Source of the DNA: Rhizobium rosettiformans W3 | Lineage (GTDB): Bacteria; Pseudomonadota; Alphaproteobacteria; Rhizobiales; Rhizobiaceae | Length of the DNA stretch: 64,000 nt | Assembly: GCF_004912135.1 (NCBI RefSeq) | Contig: NZ_STGU01000006.1 | Location: 224,345-288,344, forward strand | Reading direction: 5' to 3' | Part shown: positions 16,026 through 24,876 of the stretch, piece after piece | Layout of the letters: the number at the start of each line of letters is the position of its first letter | How positions within the stretch are numbered: the stretch's first letter is position 1 | Position numbers and translations under genes: made by a program | Notes under the pieces: model-generated | Seen by the model: only the letters and a program-made list of their open reading frames with translations | Databases searched by the model: none | What the model was told of the DNA's origin: nothing

Positions 16026-17306
16026 TTAGTAGGGACGGTCCGCCGCGATTTCACCTTCGGCTGCCTCGCGCAACAGATAGCGCTGATCGATTTCCGGCAG
16101 CGGTTCGCCATCGATGGCTGCCTCGAAGGCCGCAAGACGCTTGTGGATCGACAGGAGCTCGATGATCGTCGACCAGTAGCTGACGAGATACTGGAAGCTG
16201 TCCGTCACCTGACCGAAGGCGGTCGCGATCTGCTGCCACACGCCCATGGTGATGCGTCCGGCCACGACCGTCGGGATCAGGATGAAGGTGAGGAACAGGG
16301 CGTCGAGCTGGCCGTAGGTGTAGCGGGCGACGTTGAAGTAGGTGTAGTGCCAGTACATGCGGAAATAGTTGCGGCGGACGTTGGAGAAGAGCTCCCTGAC
16401 CGTGACTGGCTGGGCACGTTCGGCATTATCTTCGCCATAGACCAGCTCCTTACGGAACGCAGCCTCGACGCGCTGGTTGCGGAACTGCAGACCCGGCAGC
16501 TTGATGCCGGCGACCATGAGAAGGATGGTGCCGAAGGCCGACCAGGCGATAGCCAGCCAGAACAGCGAATGGGGGATGGCGCCGAGGATCGGCAATTCGC
16601 TGACATTCTCCGACATGCGGAAGAGGATCGGCAGGAAGACCACGAGCGTCATCACCGAGTTGATCAGGGCAACGCCGAGACCTTCGAGAATGTTGGCAAA
16701 CCGCATCGTATCTTCCTGGACACGCTGCGAGGCACCTTCGATGTGACGCAGCTTGTCCCACTTCGACATGTAGAAGTCGTTCATCGCGTTGCGCCAGCGG
16801 AAGACATAGTGGTTGGTGAAGAAGGCAGTGACGACCGAGAGCGTCACGCCGACCATGCCGATCTCGAGGAAGCGAAGCTGCAGCTCGTAAAGCTGGCCGG
16901 CGGTCACCGTGCCGTCACCATTCAGCGCCTTCTGGAAGAGGTCGAAGAACGGGCCGCGCCAGTTGTTGACGGCGACCGAGATCTGCACGCTGAAATAGGC
17001 GATGAAGATGATGAAGGCCGAGCCCCAGATCGACCAGTTGGTCCAGGGATGGTCGCGCGCGACCAACTGCCAGGCGACACCGAAGATCACCACGAAGATG
17101 GTGAAGTAGAGGTAGAACCAGAGATTATCCGGCGTGAAGAAGGAGGCGAGCCCGACGGGCGGCTGCTGTCCCTCTGCCAGTGGCGGCATTCCCAGAGCGG
17201 AACCGATCTCGGGTCCGACCGTGTACCAGACGATGATGCAGACGAGCGTCCAGAGGGCCGCCGAAGTGAAGAACAGCTTGGGCTGCGGAAAGAAGGAGTG
17301 AAACAC
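16026..17306 (-). CDS. bacA: SbmA/BacA-like peptide transporter
   Basis: 426 residues. The family imports microcin- and defensin-like peptides across the inner membrane using the proton gradient and is needed for chronic symbiosis or infection in rhizobia and Brucella. Seen here: FFPQPKLFFTSAALW at the N-terminus, DHPWTNW, WRNAMNDFYMSKWDKLRHIEGASQRVQED and the C-terminal SYWSTIIELLSIHKRLAAFE, all BacA marks; at least six membrane spans. No ATP-binding domain is fused. It is monocistronic, with a shared terminator downstream. Confidence 0.93.
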   Translation of the reverse strand: MFHSFFPQPKLFFTSAALWTLVCIIVWYTVGPEIGSALGMPPLAEGQQPPVGLASFFTPDNLWFYLYFTIFVVIFGVAWQLVARDHPWTNWSIWGSAFIIFIAYFSVQISVAVNNWRGPFFDLFQKALNGDGTVTAGQLYELQLRFLEIGMVGVTLSVVTAFFTNHYVFRWRNAMNDFYMSKWDKLRHIEGASQRVQEDTMRFANILEGLGVALINSVMTLVVFLPILFRMSENVSELPILGAIPHSLFWLAIAWSAFGTILLMVAGIKLPGLQFRNQRVEAAFRKELVYGEDNAERAQPVTVRELFSNVRRNYFRMYWHYTYFNVARYTYGQLDALFLTFILIPTVVAGRITMGVWQQIATAFGQVTDSFQYLVSYWSTIIELLSIHKRLAAFEAAIDGEPLPEIDQRYLLREAAEGEIAADRPY

Positions 17307-17520
17307 GCGGAAAACCTTCGTGTAGGAGAAGTCCTGTAGAACCTGGCGGGAACCTAGGGCAGAAGGTTCCGCCCAGCAATGGCATCGCCAAATTGTGGCA
17401 GAATTACCCCCGCCAAAATTAAGGGTCGGTAAGGTTAGGTCGCGGCTGTTGATTTACGCCGTCCTTGCCTCCTCTTCAAAAATCGCTAGGGAAAGGTCAA
17501 AGCTTTTTCAGGAGTGCCCC

Positions 17521-17757
17521 ATGAGCGACCTCAGCCTGCAGCAGGCCATCGACAACATCTACACCTCGATCAACAACGACAATGAAGAGATCGACGCACA
17601 CATCGCGGCGCTGAAGGCGGCGATGGCGCGTGAGGGTGTGAAGGAAGCCGTGTTCGAGCCGTCGAAGCTCGCCCAGTCGAACCGCCAGGGCCGCAAGATC
17701 ATGCAGTCCTATTTCAAGAAGAAGGGCGTCGCCGTCGCCTTCTCGAAGTCCGAGTAA
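17521..17757 (+). CDS. conserved small protein, unknown function
   Basis: 78 residues starting MSDLSLQQAIDNIYTSI, after CAGGAG. It is soluble, mostly helical and charged, ending KKKGVAVAFSKSE. It is the kind of short conserved gene found in rhizobial genomes, but I cannot give a family name. The open frame runs 42 codons upstream without a ribosome site. It converges with map across a hairpin at 17777-17798. Confidence 0.65.
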   Translation: MSDLSLQQAIDNIYTSINNDNEEIDAHIAALKAAMAREGVKEAVFEPSKLAQSNRQGRKIMQSYFKKKGVAVAFSKSE

Positions 17758-17776
17758 GACGGAAGTGACGTCAGAG

Positions 17777-17798
17777 CGCTCGCCTCAGTCGGCGAGCG
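17777..17798. terminator. inverted repeat at a convergent gene end
   Basis: CGCTCGCC, six bases, GGCGAGCG: a perfect 8-base stem overlapping the map stop codon, between the 78-aa gene and map. It has no T-run, so termination is uncertain. Confidence 0.35.
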
Positions 17799-18537
17799 TC
17801 AGCACCAGCGGCCCGTTCCGGGTCACCACGATCGTGTGTTCGAATTGCACCGTCGGTGCCCGCGGCTCGCTGTAAAGCGTCCAGTCGTCCTTTTCACCGT
17901 CCTCGGCCCATTGGCCGCCGAGCGAGAGAAACGGTTCGATAGTGAACACCAGCCCCTCCTCCATCACCCGTGTCTCGTCTGGATCGGGCCAGGTGGAAAG
18001 CTCGGTCGGCTCTTCGTGCAACGAGCGACCGACGCCATGGCTCGCGAGATTGGTGATCAGCGTATAGCGGTTCTTCTTGGCAAAGGCCCCGATCGAATTG
18101 CCGATATCGGCGAGCGGCCTGCCGGTCTTGACCTGGTTGAGGCCCACCCAAAGCGCCCGCTTGCCATCCCGCAGAAGCCGTTCGAGCTTGGTCGTGCCCG
18201 GCGGCACGATGAAGGATTGCCCGGTGTCGCCGAAATAGCCGAGCTTCTCCGCCGACACATCGATATTGACGAGATCGCCCGCCTTGATCACCCGGTCGCC
18301 GGGAATGCCATGGGCGATCTCTTCGTTCACCGAGATGCAGGTGGCGCCCGGAAACTTGTAACAGAGCTCCGGCGCCGACTGTGCGCCGTTCTCCTCAAGC
18401 ACCTTGCGCCCGATCTGGTCGAGCTCGCGGGTGGTGATGCCCGGCTCGAGTGCTGCCGCCATGGTCTTGACCGCCGTCGCGCAGATCCGTCCGATGTCTT
18501 TGAGACGCGTGAGGTCCTCTTCGGTTTCGACGATCAT
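17785..18537 (-). CDS. map: type I methionine aminopeptidase
   Basis: 250 residues, the length of bacterial MetAP-I. It removes N-terminal methionine from nascent proteins. Metal ligands are visible: two aspartates in VNIDVSAEKLGYFGDTG, His in ASHGVGRSLHEEP, Glu in FTIEPFL and Glu in QFEHTIVV; CISVNEEIAHGIP is the other signature. Many rhizobia carry a second map gene beside radC or sfsA; this copy lies next to an LLM oxidoreductase gene, so it may be the extra paralogue. Confidence 0.93.
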   Translation of the reverse strand: MIVETEEDLTRLKDIGRICATAVKTMAAALEPGITTRELDQIGRKVLEENGAQSAPELCYKFPGATCISVNEEIAHGIPGDRVIKAGDLVNIDVSAEKLGYFGDTGQSFIVPPGTTKLERLLRDGKRALWVGLNQVKTGRPLADIGNSIGAFAKKNRYTLITNLASHGVGRSLHEEPTELSTWPDPDETRVMEEGLVFTIEPFLSLGGQWAEDGEKDDWTLYSEPRAPTVQFEHTIVVTRNGPLVLTLAD

Positions 18538-18577
18538 ATCGGTCCTTCACTGCTCTCCGGTGGGGGTGACCGCTGCC

Positions 18578-19624
18578 TTAGGCGGCGGATGCCTTCTCCG
18601 TCAACGCCTTCCGAACCAGCGGCGCGACTTTTGTTCCGAAGAGCTCGATCCCGCGCATCAGTTCCTTGTGCGGCATCGGGCCGATCGCCATCTGCATCAG
18701 GAAGCGGTCATTCTTGAAGATCCCGTGCATGGCGACGATCTTTTCGGCCACGGCTTCCGGGTCGCCGACAAAGAGCGCCCCGCGAGGACCGCGCGAGGCA
18801 TCAAACTGGGCACGGTTGGTCGGGCCCCATCCACGCTCACGACCGATGCGGTTCATCACCTCCGCCTGCGGCTCGTAGAAGATATCGGCCGCCGATTCCG
18901 TCGTGTCGTGGATAAAGCCGTGAACGTTGATGGAGGTCTTCAGCGTCTTCAGGTCGACACCGGCCTTGGCCGCACTCTGACGATAGAGATCGAAGAAGGG
19001 GGCAAACCGATGCGGCTCGCCGCCGATGATGGCAAGCGCCAGCGGCAGGCCGAGATAACCGGCACGCGCCGCCGACTGCGGCGTACCGCCGATCGCGATC
19101 CAGAGCGGCAGCAGATCCTGCAGCGGACGGGGATAGACGCCCCTGCCCTGGATCGGCTTGCGGGTCTGCCCTTCCCAGGTGACCACCTCGTTTTCGCGGA
19201 TCTCCATGAGCAGCTGCAGCTTCTCGGCAAACAGCAGATCATAGTCTTCGAGGTCATAGCCGAAGAGCGGAAAACTCTCGATGAAGGAGCCGCGACCGAC
19301 CATCATCTCGGTACGGCCGTTGGAGAGCAGGTCGACGGTGGCATATTGCTGGAAGACGCGCACCGGATCATCCGAGGAGAGGACCGAAACGGCACTCGTC
19401 AGCCGGATGTTCTTGGTCTGCACGGCAGCGGCCGCCAGGATCGTAGCGGGCGAGGACGCCATGTAGTCAGGGCGGTGATGCTCGCCGAGGCCGAAGACAT
19501 CGAGCCCCACTTCATCGGCGAGCTTGATCTCGGCCAGCAACTCGTCGACCCGCCGCTTGGCGTCGGCCCCCTTGTTGGCAGCATTGGGATCGACATCGGC
19601 AAAGGTATAAAGCCCGAGTTCCAT
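18578..19624 (-). CDS. LLM-class flavin-dependent oxidoreductase
   Basis: 348 residues from MELGLYTFADV with CAGGAG upstream; 43 further codons in the open frame are not coding-like. Luciferase-like TIM barrel with LDVFGLGEHHRPDYM and LTSAVSVLSSDDPVRVFQQYATVDLLSNGR, typical of the FMN-dependent monooxygenase group whose members resemble bacterial luciferase alpha chain. It reduces or oxygenates unknown small molecules. Divergent from bdhA; no reductase partner is adjacent. Confidence 0.9.
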   Translation of the reverse strand: MELGLYTFADVDPNAANKGADAKRRVDELLAEIKLADEVGLDVFGLGEHHRPDYMASSPATILAAAAVQTKNIRLTSAVSVLSSDDPVRVFQQYATVDLLSNGRTEMMVGRGSFIESFPLFGYDLEDYDLLFAEKLQLLMEIRENEVVTWEGQTRKPIQGRGVYPRPLQDLLPLWIAIGGTPQSAARAGYLGLPLALAIIGGEPHRFAPFFDLYRQSAAKAGVDLKTLKTSINVHGFIHDTTESAADIFYEPQAEVMNRIGRERGWGPTNRAQFDASRGPRGALFVGDPEAVAEKIVAMHGIFKNDRFLMQMAIGPMPHKELMRGIELFGTKVAPLVRKALTEKASAA

Positions 19625-19799
19625 GGCGTGACTCCTGATCGCGTGTAGTGGCCCAAGACATAGAGATTTGCGGCTGCAGACAAAAGGCCCGGAGAGCGAA
19701 CACTGTGTCTCGTTGAAACCGGGGCAAGAGCCGGGGCACGGGTGCTGCGGCAAAACGCCGTTGCACGGGAACTTCCTTTAGGACTAACCTTTGCCTTCG

Positions 19800-19819
19800 C
19801 GGGTGCAACAAGACACCCG
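19800..19819. promoter_or_regulatory. inverted repeat upstream of bdhA
   Basis: CGGGTG, eight bases, CACCCG: a perfect 6-base inverted repeat ending 35 bases before the bdhA start. It could be an operator or a leader hairpin of the bdhA-xdhA-xdhB operon. Confidence 0.3.
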
Positions 19820-19854
19820 TCATCCATCGGCATCCGTCGAGAAGGAACAATCAG

Positions 19855-20628
19855 ATGAAGAAAACAGTCGTCGTCACCGGCTCCACCAGCGGCATCGGTC
19901 TGGGTATCGCCCGCGCCTTTGCGGCTGAAGGCGCCAATGTCGTGATCAATGGCTTTGGCGACAAAGCCGAGATCGAAGCCATCCGCAAGTCGCTCGAGGA
20001 CAAGGGCGGCAAGGCGCTCTACCACGCCGCCGACATGACGAAGCCGGCGGAGATTGCCGACTTGATCGCCACGGCCGAGCGTGAATTCGGCGGCGTCGAC
20101 GTGCTCGTCAACAATGCCGGTATCCAGCATGTCGCGCCGGTCGAGGATTTTCCGGTCGACAAATGGGACATGATCATCGCGATCAACATGTCGAGCGCCT
20201 TTCACACGATTCGCGCCGTCGTTCCCGGCATGAAGGCGAAGAAGATGGGCCGCATCATCAACATCGCCTCGGCCCATGGCCTCGTCGCCTCGCCCTTCAA
20301 GTCGGCCTATGTGACGGCCAAGCACGGCATCCTCGGGCTTACCAAGTCCGTGGCCCTCGAAGTCGCCGAATTCGGCATCACGATCAACGCGATCTGCCCG
20401 GGTTATGTGCTGACACCGCTGGTCGAGAAGCAGATCCCGGACACGGCCAAGGCCCGGGGCATTTCGGAGGAACAGGTGAAGACCGAGGTCATGCTGCGAC
20501 TGCAGGCGACCAAGGAATTCGTCTCGATCGACGAAGTCGCCCAGACCGCGATCTTCCTCGCGAGCGACGCAGCCCGCCAGATCACCGGCACGTCGATCTC
20601 CATTGATGGGGGCTGGACAGCACAATAG
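19855..20628 (+). CDS. bdhA: 3-hydroxybutyrate dehydrogenase
   Basis: 257 residues, SDR fold. TGSTSGIGLGIA is the NAD-binding glycine motif; NNAGIQHVAPVEDFP, then Ser (ASAHG), Tyr and Lys (YVTAKHG) form the active site; the sequence NAICPGYVLTPLVEKQIPDTAKARGISEEQV matches rhizobial D-3-hydroxybutyrate dehydrogenase. It oxidises 3-hydroxybutyrate, the product of polyhydroxybutyrate breakdown, to acetoacetate. xdhA follows closely, as in the bdhA-xdhA2-xdhB2 mixed-function operon described in Sinorhizobium meliloti. Confidence 0.95.
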   Translation: MKKTVVVTGSTSGIGLGIARAFAAEGANVVINGFGDKAEIEAIRKSLEDKGGKALYHAADMTKPAEIADLIATAEREFGGVDVLVNNAGIQHVAPVEDFPVDKWDMIIAINMSSAFHTIRAVVPGMKAKKMGRIINIASAHGLVASPFKSAYVTAKHGILGLTKSVALEVAEFGITINAICPGYVLTPLVEKQIPDTAKARGISEEQVKTEVMLRLQATKEFVSIDEVAQTAIFLASDAARQITGTSISIDGGWTAQ

Positions 20629-20720
20629 ACTTGAAAGATGACGCTGCGCCGCCCACCATCGACAAATCGGGCGACGCAGCCGCGTCCGGCAGCCGGACAT
20701 CGAGGGGACAAGACCAGTTC

Positions 20721-22193
20721 ATGGCAGACAGCATTCGTTTCATTCTGAACGGCGAGGATATCGCCCTTGCAAGCCTCGACCCGACCGAGACGCTGCTCGA
20801 TTACCTGCGCCTGAAGCGCCGGCTGACGGGCTCCAAGGAGGGCTGCGCGGAAGGCGACTGTGGCGCCTGCACGGTGCTGGTCGGCCGCCTCGTCTCGGGA
20901 CGTCTGGTCTATGAAACGGTCAATGCCTGCATCCGCTTCGTTGGCTCGTTGCATGCCACCCATGTCGTGACCGTCGAGCATCTGGCCGCCAAGGACGGCA
21001 CGCTGCATCCGGTCCAGCAGGCCATGGTCGACTGTCACGGCTCGCAATGCGGCTTCTGCACCCCGGGCTTCGTCATGTCGCTTTACGGGTTGTGGCTGAC
21101 CTCGGAGAACCCTGGCCGTGCCGAGATAGAACGGGCGCTGCAGGGCAATCTCTGTCGCTGCACGGGTTACGAGCCAATCGTCAAGGCAGCCGAGCAGGTT
21201 GCCCGCATCCGCCCCTCTGCTCTTTTCGACCCGCTGGAGCGCGAGCGCGCCGAAATCATCGCGCGGCTGGAGGACCTCTCCACCCGCGACACCATCCTGC
21301 TGAAGGGCACCGATGGCCGCAGCCTCGTGGTGCCTGGCAGTGTGGAAGCGCTTGCCAACACGCTCGCGGCCCATCCCAAGGCCACCGTGGTTGCCGGTGC
21401 CACCGATGTCGGGCTCTGGGTCACCAAGCAGATGCGCGTTCTGGATCCGGTGGTCTTCATCAACCACCTGGAAGACCTGCAGAAGACCACCGTCTCGCCT
21501 GACGGCATCACGCTCGGCGCCGGCGTCAGCTACACCAGGGCCTTCGCCGCACTCCGCCGTGAAATCCCCGCCTTCGGTCGCCTGATCGAGCGTATCGGCG
21601 GTCAGCAGGTGCGCAACATGGGCACGATCGGCGGCAATGTCGCCAACGGCTCGCCGATCGGCGACAGCCCGCCGGCCCTCATCGCCCTGGGTGCGACCGT
21701 CACCCTGCGCTCGGCTTCCGGCACCCGCACCCTGCCGCTCGAGGACTTCTTCATCGACTACGGCAAGCAGGACCGCCAGCCGGGCGAATTCGTCGAAAGC
21801 TTGTTCGTGCCCCGCCCGAAAGCGGAAAGCCACGTGGCGATCTACAAGATCTCCAAGCGTCGCGACGAAGACATCTCCGCACTCTGCGGCGCCTTCCATC
21901 TGGAGATGGATGCGGCTGGCATCGTCACCCATATCCGCATCGCCTTCGGTGGCATGGCGGCTACGCCCAAACGCGCCCGATCCGTGGAGGCAGCGCTCTA
22001 CGGCAAGACCTTCACGCAAGCAACGGTCGAAGCCGCCCGTCACGCCTTCGACCTCGACTACAAGCCGCTGACCGACTGGCGCGCCACGGCGGAATACCGC
22101 CAGCTGACGGCAAAGAACCTGCTGACGCGGTTCTTCCTGGAAGTGTCGGGCATGCCGCAGGAACTGCAGCGCTTTGCGGTGGAGGAGGCGTGA
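20721..22193 (+). CDS. xdhA: xanthine dehydrogenase small subunit (Fe-S/FAD)
   Basis: 490 residues from MADSIRF; a TTG at 20631 would extend the frame by 30 residues of no clear homology. Domain order: plant-type 2Fe-2S ferredoxin (Cys42, Cys47, Cys50 in GCAEGDCGACTVL), second 2Fe-2S domain (CHGSQCGFCTPGFVMSLYGL, then CRCTGYEPI), FAD-binding domain from about 195 (GATDVGLWVTKQ, GGNVANGSPIGD) and CO-dehydrogenase flavoprotein C-terminal domain. Carries electrons from the molybdenum subunit to NAD. A long repeat separates it from xdhB. Confidence 0.96.
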   Translation: MADSIRFILNGEDIALASLDPTETLLDYLRLKRRLTGSKEGCAEGDCGACTVLVGRLVSGRLVYETVNACIRFVGSLHATHVVTVEHLAAKDGTLHPVQQAMVDCHGSQCGFCTPGFVMSLYGLWLTSENPGRAEIERALQGNLCRCTGYEPIVKAAEQVARIRPSALFDPLERERAEIIARLEDLSTRDTILLKGTDGRSLVVPGSVEALANTLAAHPKATVVAGATDVGLWVTKQMRVLDPVVFINHLEDLQKTTVSPDGITLGAGVSYTRAFAALRREIPAFGRLIERIGGQQVRNMGTIGGNVANGSPIGDSPPALIALGATVTLRSASGTRTLPLEDFFIDYGKQDRQPGEFVESLFVPRPKAESHVAIYKISKRRDEDISALCGAFHLEMDAAGIVTHIRIAFGGMAATPKRARSVEAALYGKTFTQATVEAARHAFDLDYKPLTDWRATAEYRQLTAKNLLTRFFLEVSGMPQELQRFAVEEA

Positions 22194-22219
22194 TGGGGAG
22201 CGTTTTGCATTGGGGTTGC

Positions 22220-22501
22220 CCCCCTCTGTCGGCTGCGCCGACATCTCCCCCACAAGGGGGGAGAGTGGCCGCTGGCCGACTGCCCACCTCCCCCTTGAGG
22301 GGGGAGGTCGCCGCGAAGCGGCGGGTGGGGGTGATCCGGGCCGCGAGTTCAATGCAACGGACCGGGGCAGATGTATCGTCCATCACCCCACCCCGGAGCT
22401 ACGCTCCGACCCTCCCCCTCAAGGGGAGGGTGAGGCCGCGCCGCTTCCCCACCCCGCCCTCCCCCCTTGTGGGGGAGATGCCCGGCAGGGCAGAGGGGGG
22501 T
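22220..22501. repeat. nested palindromic mosaic repeat, RIME-like, within the xdh operon
   Basis: The 342-base gap between xdhA and xdhB is filled by a large imperfect inverted repeat. The outer arms (about 22220-22265 and 22457-22500) match in inverted orientation, sharing CATCTCCCCCACAAGG on one side and CCTTGTGGGGGAGATG on the other. Inner arms lie at about 22290-22336 and 22383-22432, each with a small hairpin (CCGCGAAGCGG; GGAGCTACGCTCC). This is the layout of rhizobial intergenic mosaic elements (RIME). It contains no convincing gene. It may form a very stable hairpin between two co-transcribed genes. Confidence 0.8.
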
Positions 22502-22535
22502 ACCTCGCGCGCGACATTTAGAGACGGAGGCCTTC

Positions 22536-24872
22536 ATGGATAAGGCGACCTACGAGACGACGAAATATATCAAGGGACCGATGCACCAGTCGCTGCGGCA
22601 TGACTCAGCGCACAAGCATGTCGCCGGAAGTGCCGAATATATCGACGATATTCCCGAACCCGCAGGCCTGTTGCATGGCGCACTCGGCATGGCGGATCGC
22701 GCCCATGCGGAGATCCTGTCGATCGATCTTTCGGCGGTGAAGGCCTATCCCGGCGTGATCGATGTGCTGACCGCAAACGACATCACCGGCGTCAACGATG
22801 TCTCCTCCGGCGGTCGCCACGACGAGCCGCTGATTGCGACGGACAGGATAGAATTCCACGGCCAGACCATCTTCGCCGTCATCGCCGAGACCCGGGATGC
22901 CGCCCGCAAGGCGGCGCGGCTTGCCAAGGTCGAATACCGAGACCTGCCCTTCTGGACCGATATCGACGGCGCGCTGGAGAATGGCGCACCGCTCGTCACG
23001 CCCGGCATGACGCTGAAGCGCGGCACGCCGGAGACCGAACTTGACAAGGCCAAACACCGCATCAAGAGCTCGATGCGCATCGGCGGCCAGGAGCATTTCT
23101 ATCTCGAGAGCCATATCGCGCTCGCCATTCCAGGCGAAGACGACGATGTGACCGTCTGGTCGTCCACCCAGCATCCTTCCGAAATCCAGCACATTGTCGG
23201 CCATGTGCTCGACATTCCCTCCAATGCCGTGACCGTCAATATGCGGCGCATGGGCGGCGGCTTCGGCGGCAAGGAAACCCAAGGTAACCAGTTCGCGGCA
23301 CTCGCCGCACTCGCAGCCAAGAAGCTGAAGCGCGCCGTCAAATTCCGCCCCGACCGCGACGAGGACATGGGCGTCACCGGCAAGCGCCACGACTTCAAGA
23401 TGGATTTCGATGTCGCCTTTGATGACGACGGAAAGATCCACGCGATCGAGGCCAATTTCGCCGCCCGCTGCGGCTACTCCTCGGACCTTTCCGGTCCAGT
23501 TACAGACCGCGCCCTCTTCCATGCCGATTCCAGCTATTTCTATCCGCATGTGAAGCTGACCTCACAGCCCTTGAAGACCCATACCGTCTCCAACACCGCC
23601 TATCGCGGCTTCGGCGGGCCTCAAGGCATGCTGGGCGGCGAGCGGGTGATCGAGGAGATCGCCTATGCGCTGGGAAAGGACCCGCTGGAGATCCGAAAGG
23701 CCAATTTCTACGGCGAGAAGGGTTCGGGCCGCGATGTGACCCCCTACCACCAGCAGGTGGAAGACAACATCATCCTGAAGGTCGTCGAGGAACTCGAAAC
23801 CTCCTGCGACTATCAGGCGCGCCGCCAGGCGATCATCGACTTCAACAGGACCAGCCAGGTCATCAGGAAGGGTATCGCCCTCACCCCGGTGAAATTCGGC
23901 ATCTCCTTCACCATGACCGCCTTCAACCAGGCGGGCGCGCTCGTCCATATCTATCAGGACGGCTCGATCCACCTGAACCATGGCGGCACGGAGATGGGCC
24001 AGGGCCTCTACACCAAGGTCGCCCAGGTGGTTGCGGACTGTTTCCAGGTCGATGTCGACACGGTGAAGATCACGGCGACAACGACGGCCAAGGTGCCGAA
24101 CACGTCTGCCACCGCCGCCTCCTCCGGCTCTGATCTCAACGGCATGGCCGCTTACGACGCCGCCCGCCAGATCAAGGAAAGGCTGGTCGCCTTTGCCGCC
24201 GAGAAATACGGCGTTCCCGCCTCGGAGGTCGAGTTCCTGCCGAACCGGGTGCGCGTCGGAGAGCAGATCTTCTCCTTCGGCGACTTCGTCAAACAGGCCT
24301 ATTTCGGCCGCGTCCAGCTGTCTGCCGCCGGCTTCTACAAGACCCCGAAGATCCACTGGGACCGCGCTGCGGGCCGGGGCACGCCCTTCTACTACTACGC
24401 CTATGGGGCAGCCTGCTCGGAAGTCTCGATCGACACGCTGACGGGCGAATATCTGATGGAGCGCACCGACATTCTGCATGACGTCGGCAAGTCTCTGAAC
24501 CCGGTCATCGACATCGGCCAGATCGAAGGCGGCTTCGTGCAGGGCATGGGCTGGCTGACCACGGAAGAGTTGTGGTGGGACGGCAAGGGACGGCTGCGTA
24601 CGCACGCCCCCTCGACCTACAAGATCCCGCTCGCCTCGGACCGGCCGAAGATCTTCAACACCCGCCTGGTCACCTGGTCTGAGAACACCGAACCCACCAT
24701 CGGCCGCTCCAAGGCCGTCGGCGAGCCGCCCTTCATGCTGGCGATCTCGGTTCTGGAGGCGCTCTCCATGGCGGTGGCCTCGGTGGCCGATTACCGCATC
24801 TGCCCGAGGCTCGATGCGCCGGCGACGCCGGAACGGGTGTTGATGGCGGTGGAGCGGCTGAAACGGGCGTGA
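22536..24872 (+). CDS. xdhB: xanthine dehydrogenase large (molybdopterin) subunit
   Basis: 778 residues; GACGGAGG precedes the ATG. N-terminal a/b hammerhead domain (VAGSAEYIDDIPEP), then the molybdopterin-binding region: GQEHFYLESH, QHPSEIQHIVGHVL, RRMGGGFGGKETQ, YRGFGGPQG, LNHGGTEMGQGLYTKVAQV and the late GEPPFMLAISV with the expected catalytic glutamate. It hydroxylates hypoxanthine and xanthine to urate. Separated from xdhA by a RIME-like repeat, but its strand and partner indicate one operon. Assembly would need XdhC, encoded 1 kb downstream. Confidence 0.96.
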   Translation: MDKATYETTKYIKGPMHQSLRHDSAHKHVAGSAEYIDDIPEPAGLLHGALGMADRAHAEILSIDLSAVKAYPGVIDVLTANDITGVNDVSSGGRHDEPLIATDRIEFHGQTIFAVIAETRDAARKAARLAKVEYRDLPFWTDIDGALENGAPLVTPGMTLKRGTPETELDKAKHRIKSSMRIGGQEHFYLESHIALAIPGEDDDVTVWSSTQHPSEIQHIVGHVLDIPSNAVTVNMRRMGGGFGGKETQGNQFAALAALAAKKLKRAVKFRPDRDEDMGVTGKRHDFKMDFDVAFDDDGKIHAIEANFAARCGYSSDLSGPVTDRALFHADSSYFYPHVKLTSQPLKTHTVSNTAYRGFGGPQGMLGGERVIEEIAYALGKDPLEIRKANFYGEKGSGRDVTPYHQQVEDNIILKVVEELETSCDYQARRQAIIDFNRTSQVIRKGIALTPVKFGISFTMTAFNQAGALVHIYQDGSIHLNHGGTEMGQGLYTKVAQVVADCFQVDVDTVKITATTTAKVPNTSATAASSGSDLNGMAAYDAARQIKERLVAFAAEKYGVPASEVEFLPNRVRVGEQIFSFGDFVKQAYFGRVQLSAAGFYKTPKIHWDRAAGRGTPFYYYAYGAACSEVSIDTLTGEYLMERTDILHDVGKSLNPVIDIGQIEGGFVQGMGWLTTEELWWDGKGRLRTHAPSTYKIPLASDRPKIFNTRLVTWSENTEPTIGRSKAVGEPPFMLAISVLEALSMAVASVADYRICPRLDAPATPERVLMAVERLKRA

Positions 24873-24876
24873 TGGC

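Noticed and set aside
16143..17339. A 398-codon plus-strand frame
   Set aside because: Antisense to bacA and rich in charged runs that reflect complementary membrane codons.
19625..19753. 43-codon N-terminal extension of the LLM oxidoreductase
   Set aside because: The extension lacks family features; CAGGAG precedes the ATG at 19624 at good spacing.
20403..22352. A 649-codon minus-strand frame over bdhA and xdhA
   Set aside because: Antisense to two well-supported genes; no domain seen.
22220..22501. A possible CRISPR or tandem repeat array
   Set aside because: Arms are inverted and imperfect, with no regular spacing or spacers; it fits an intergenic mosaic element instead.
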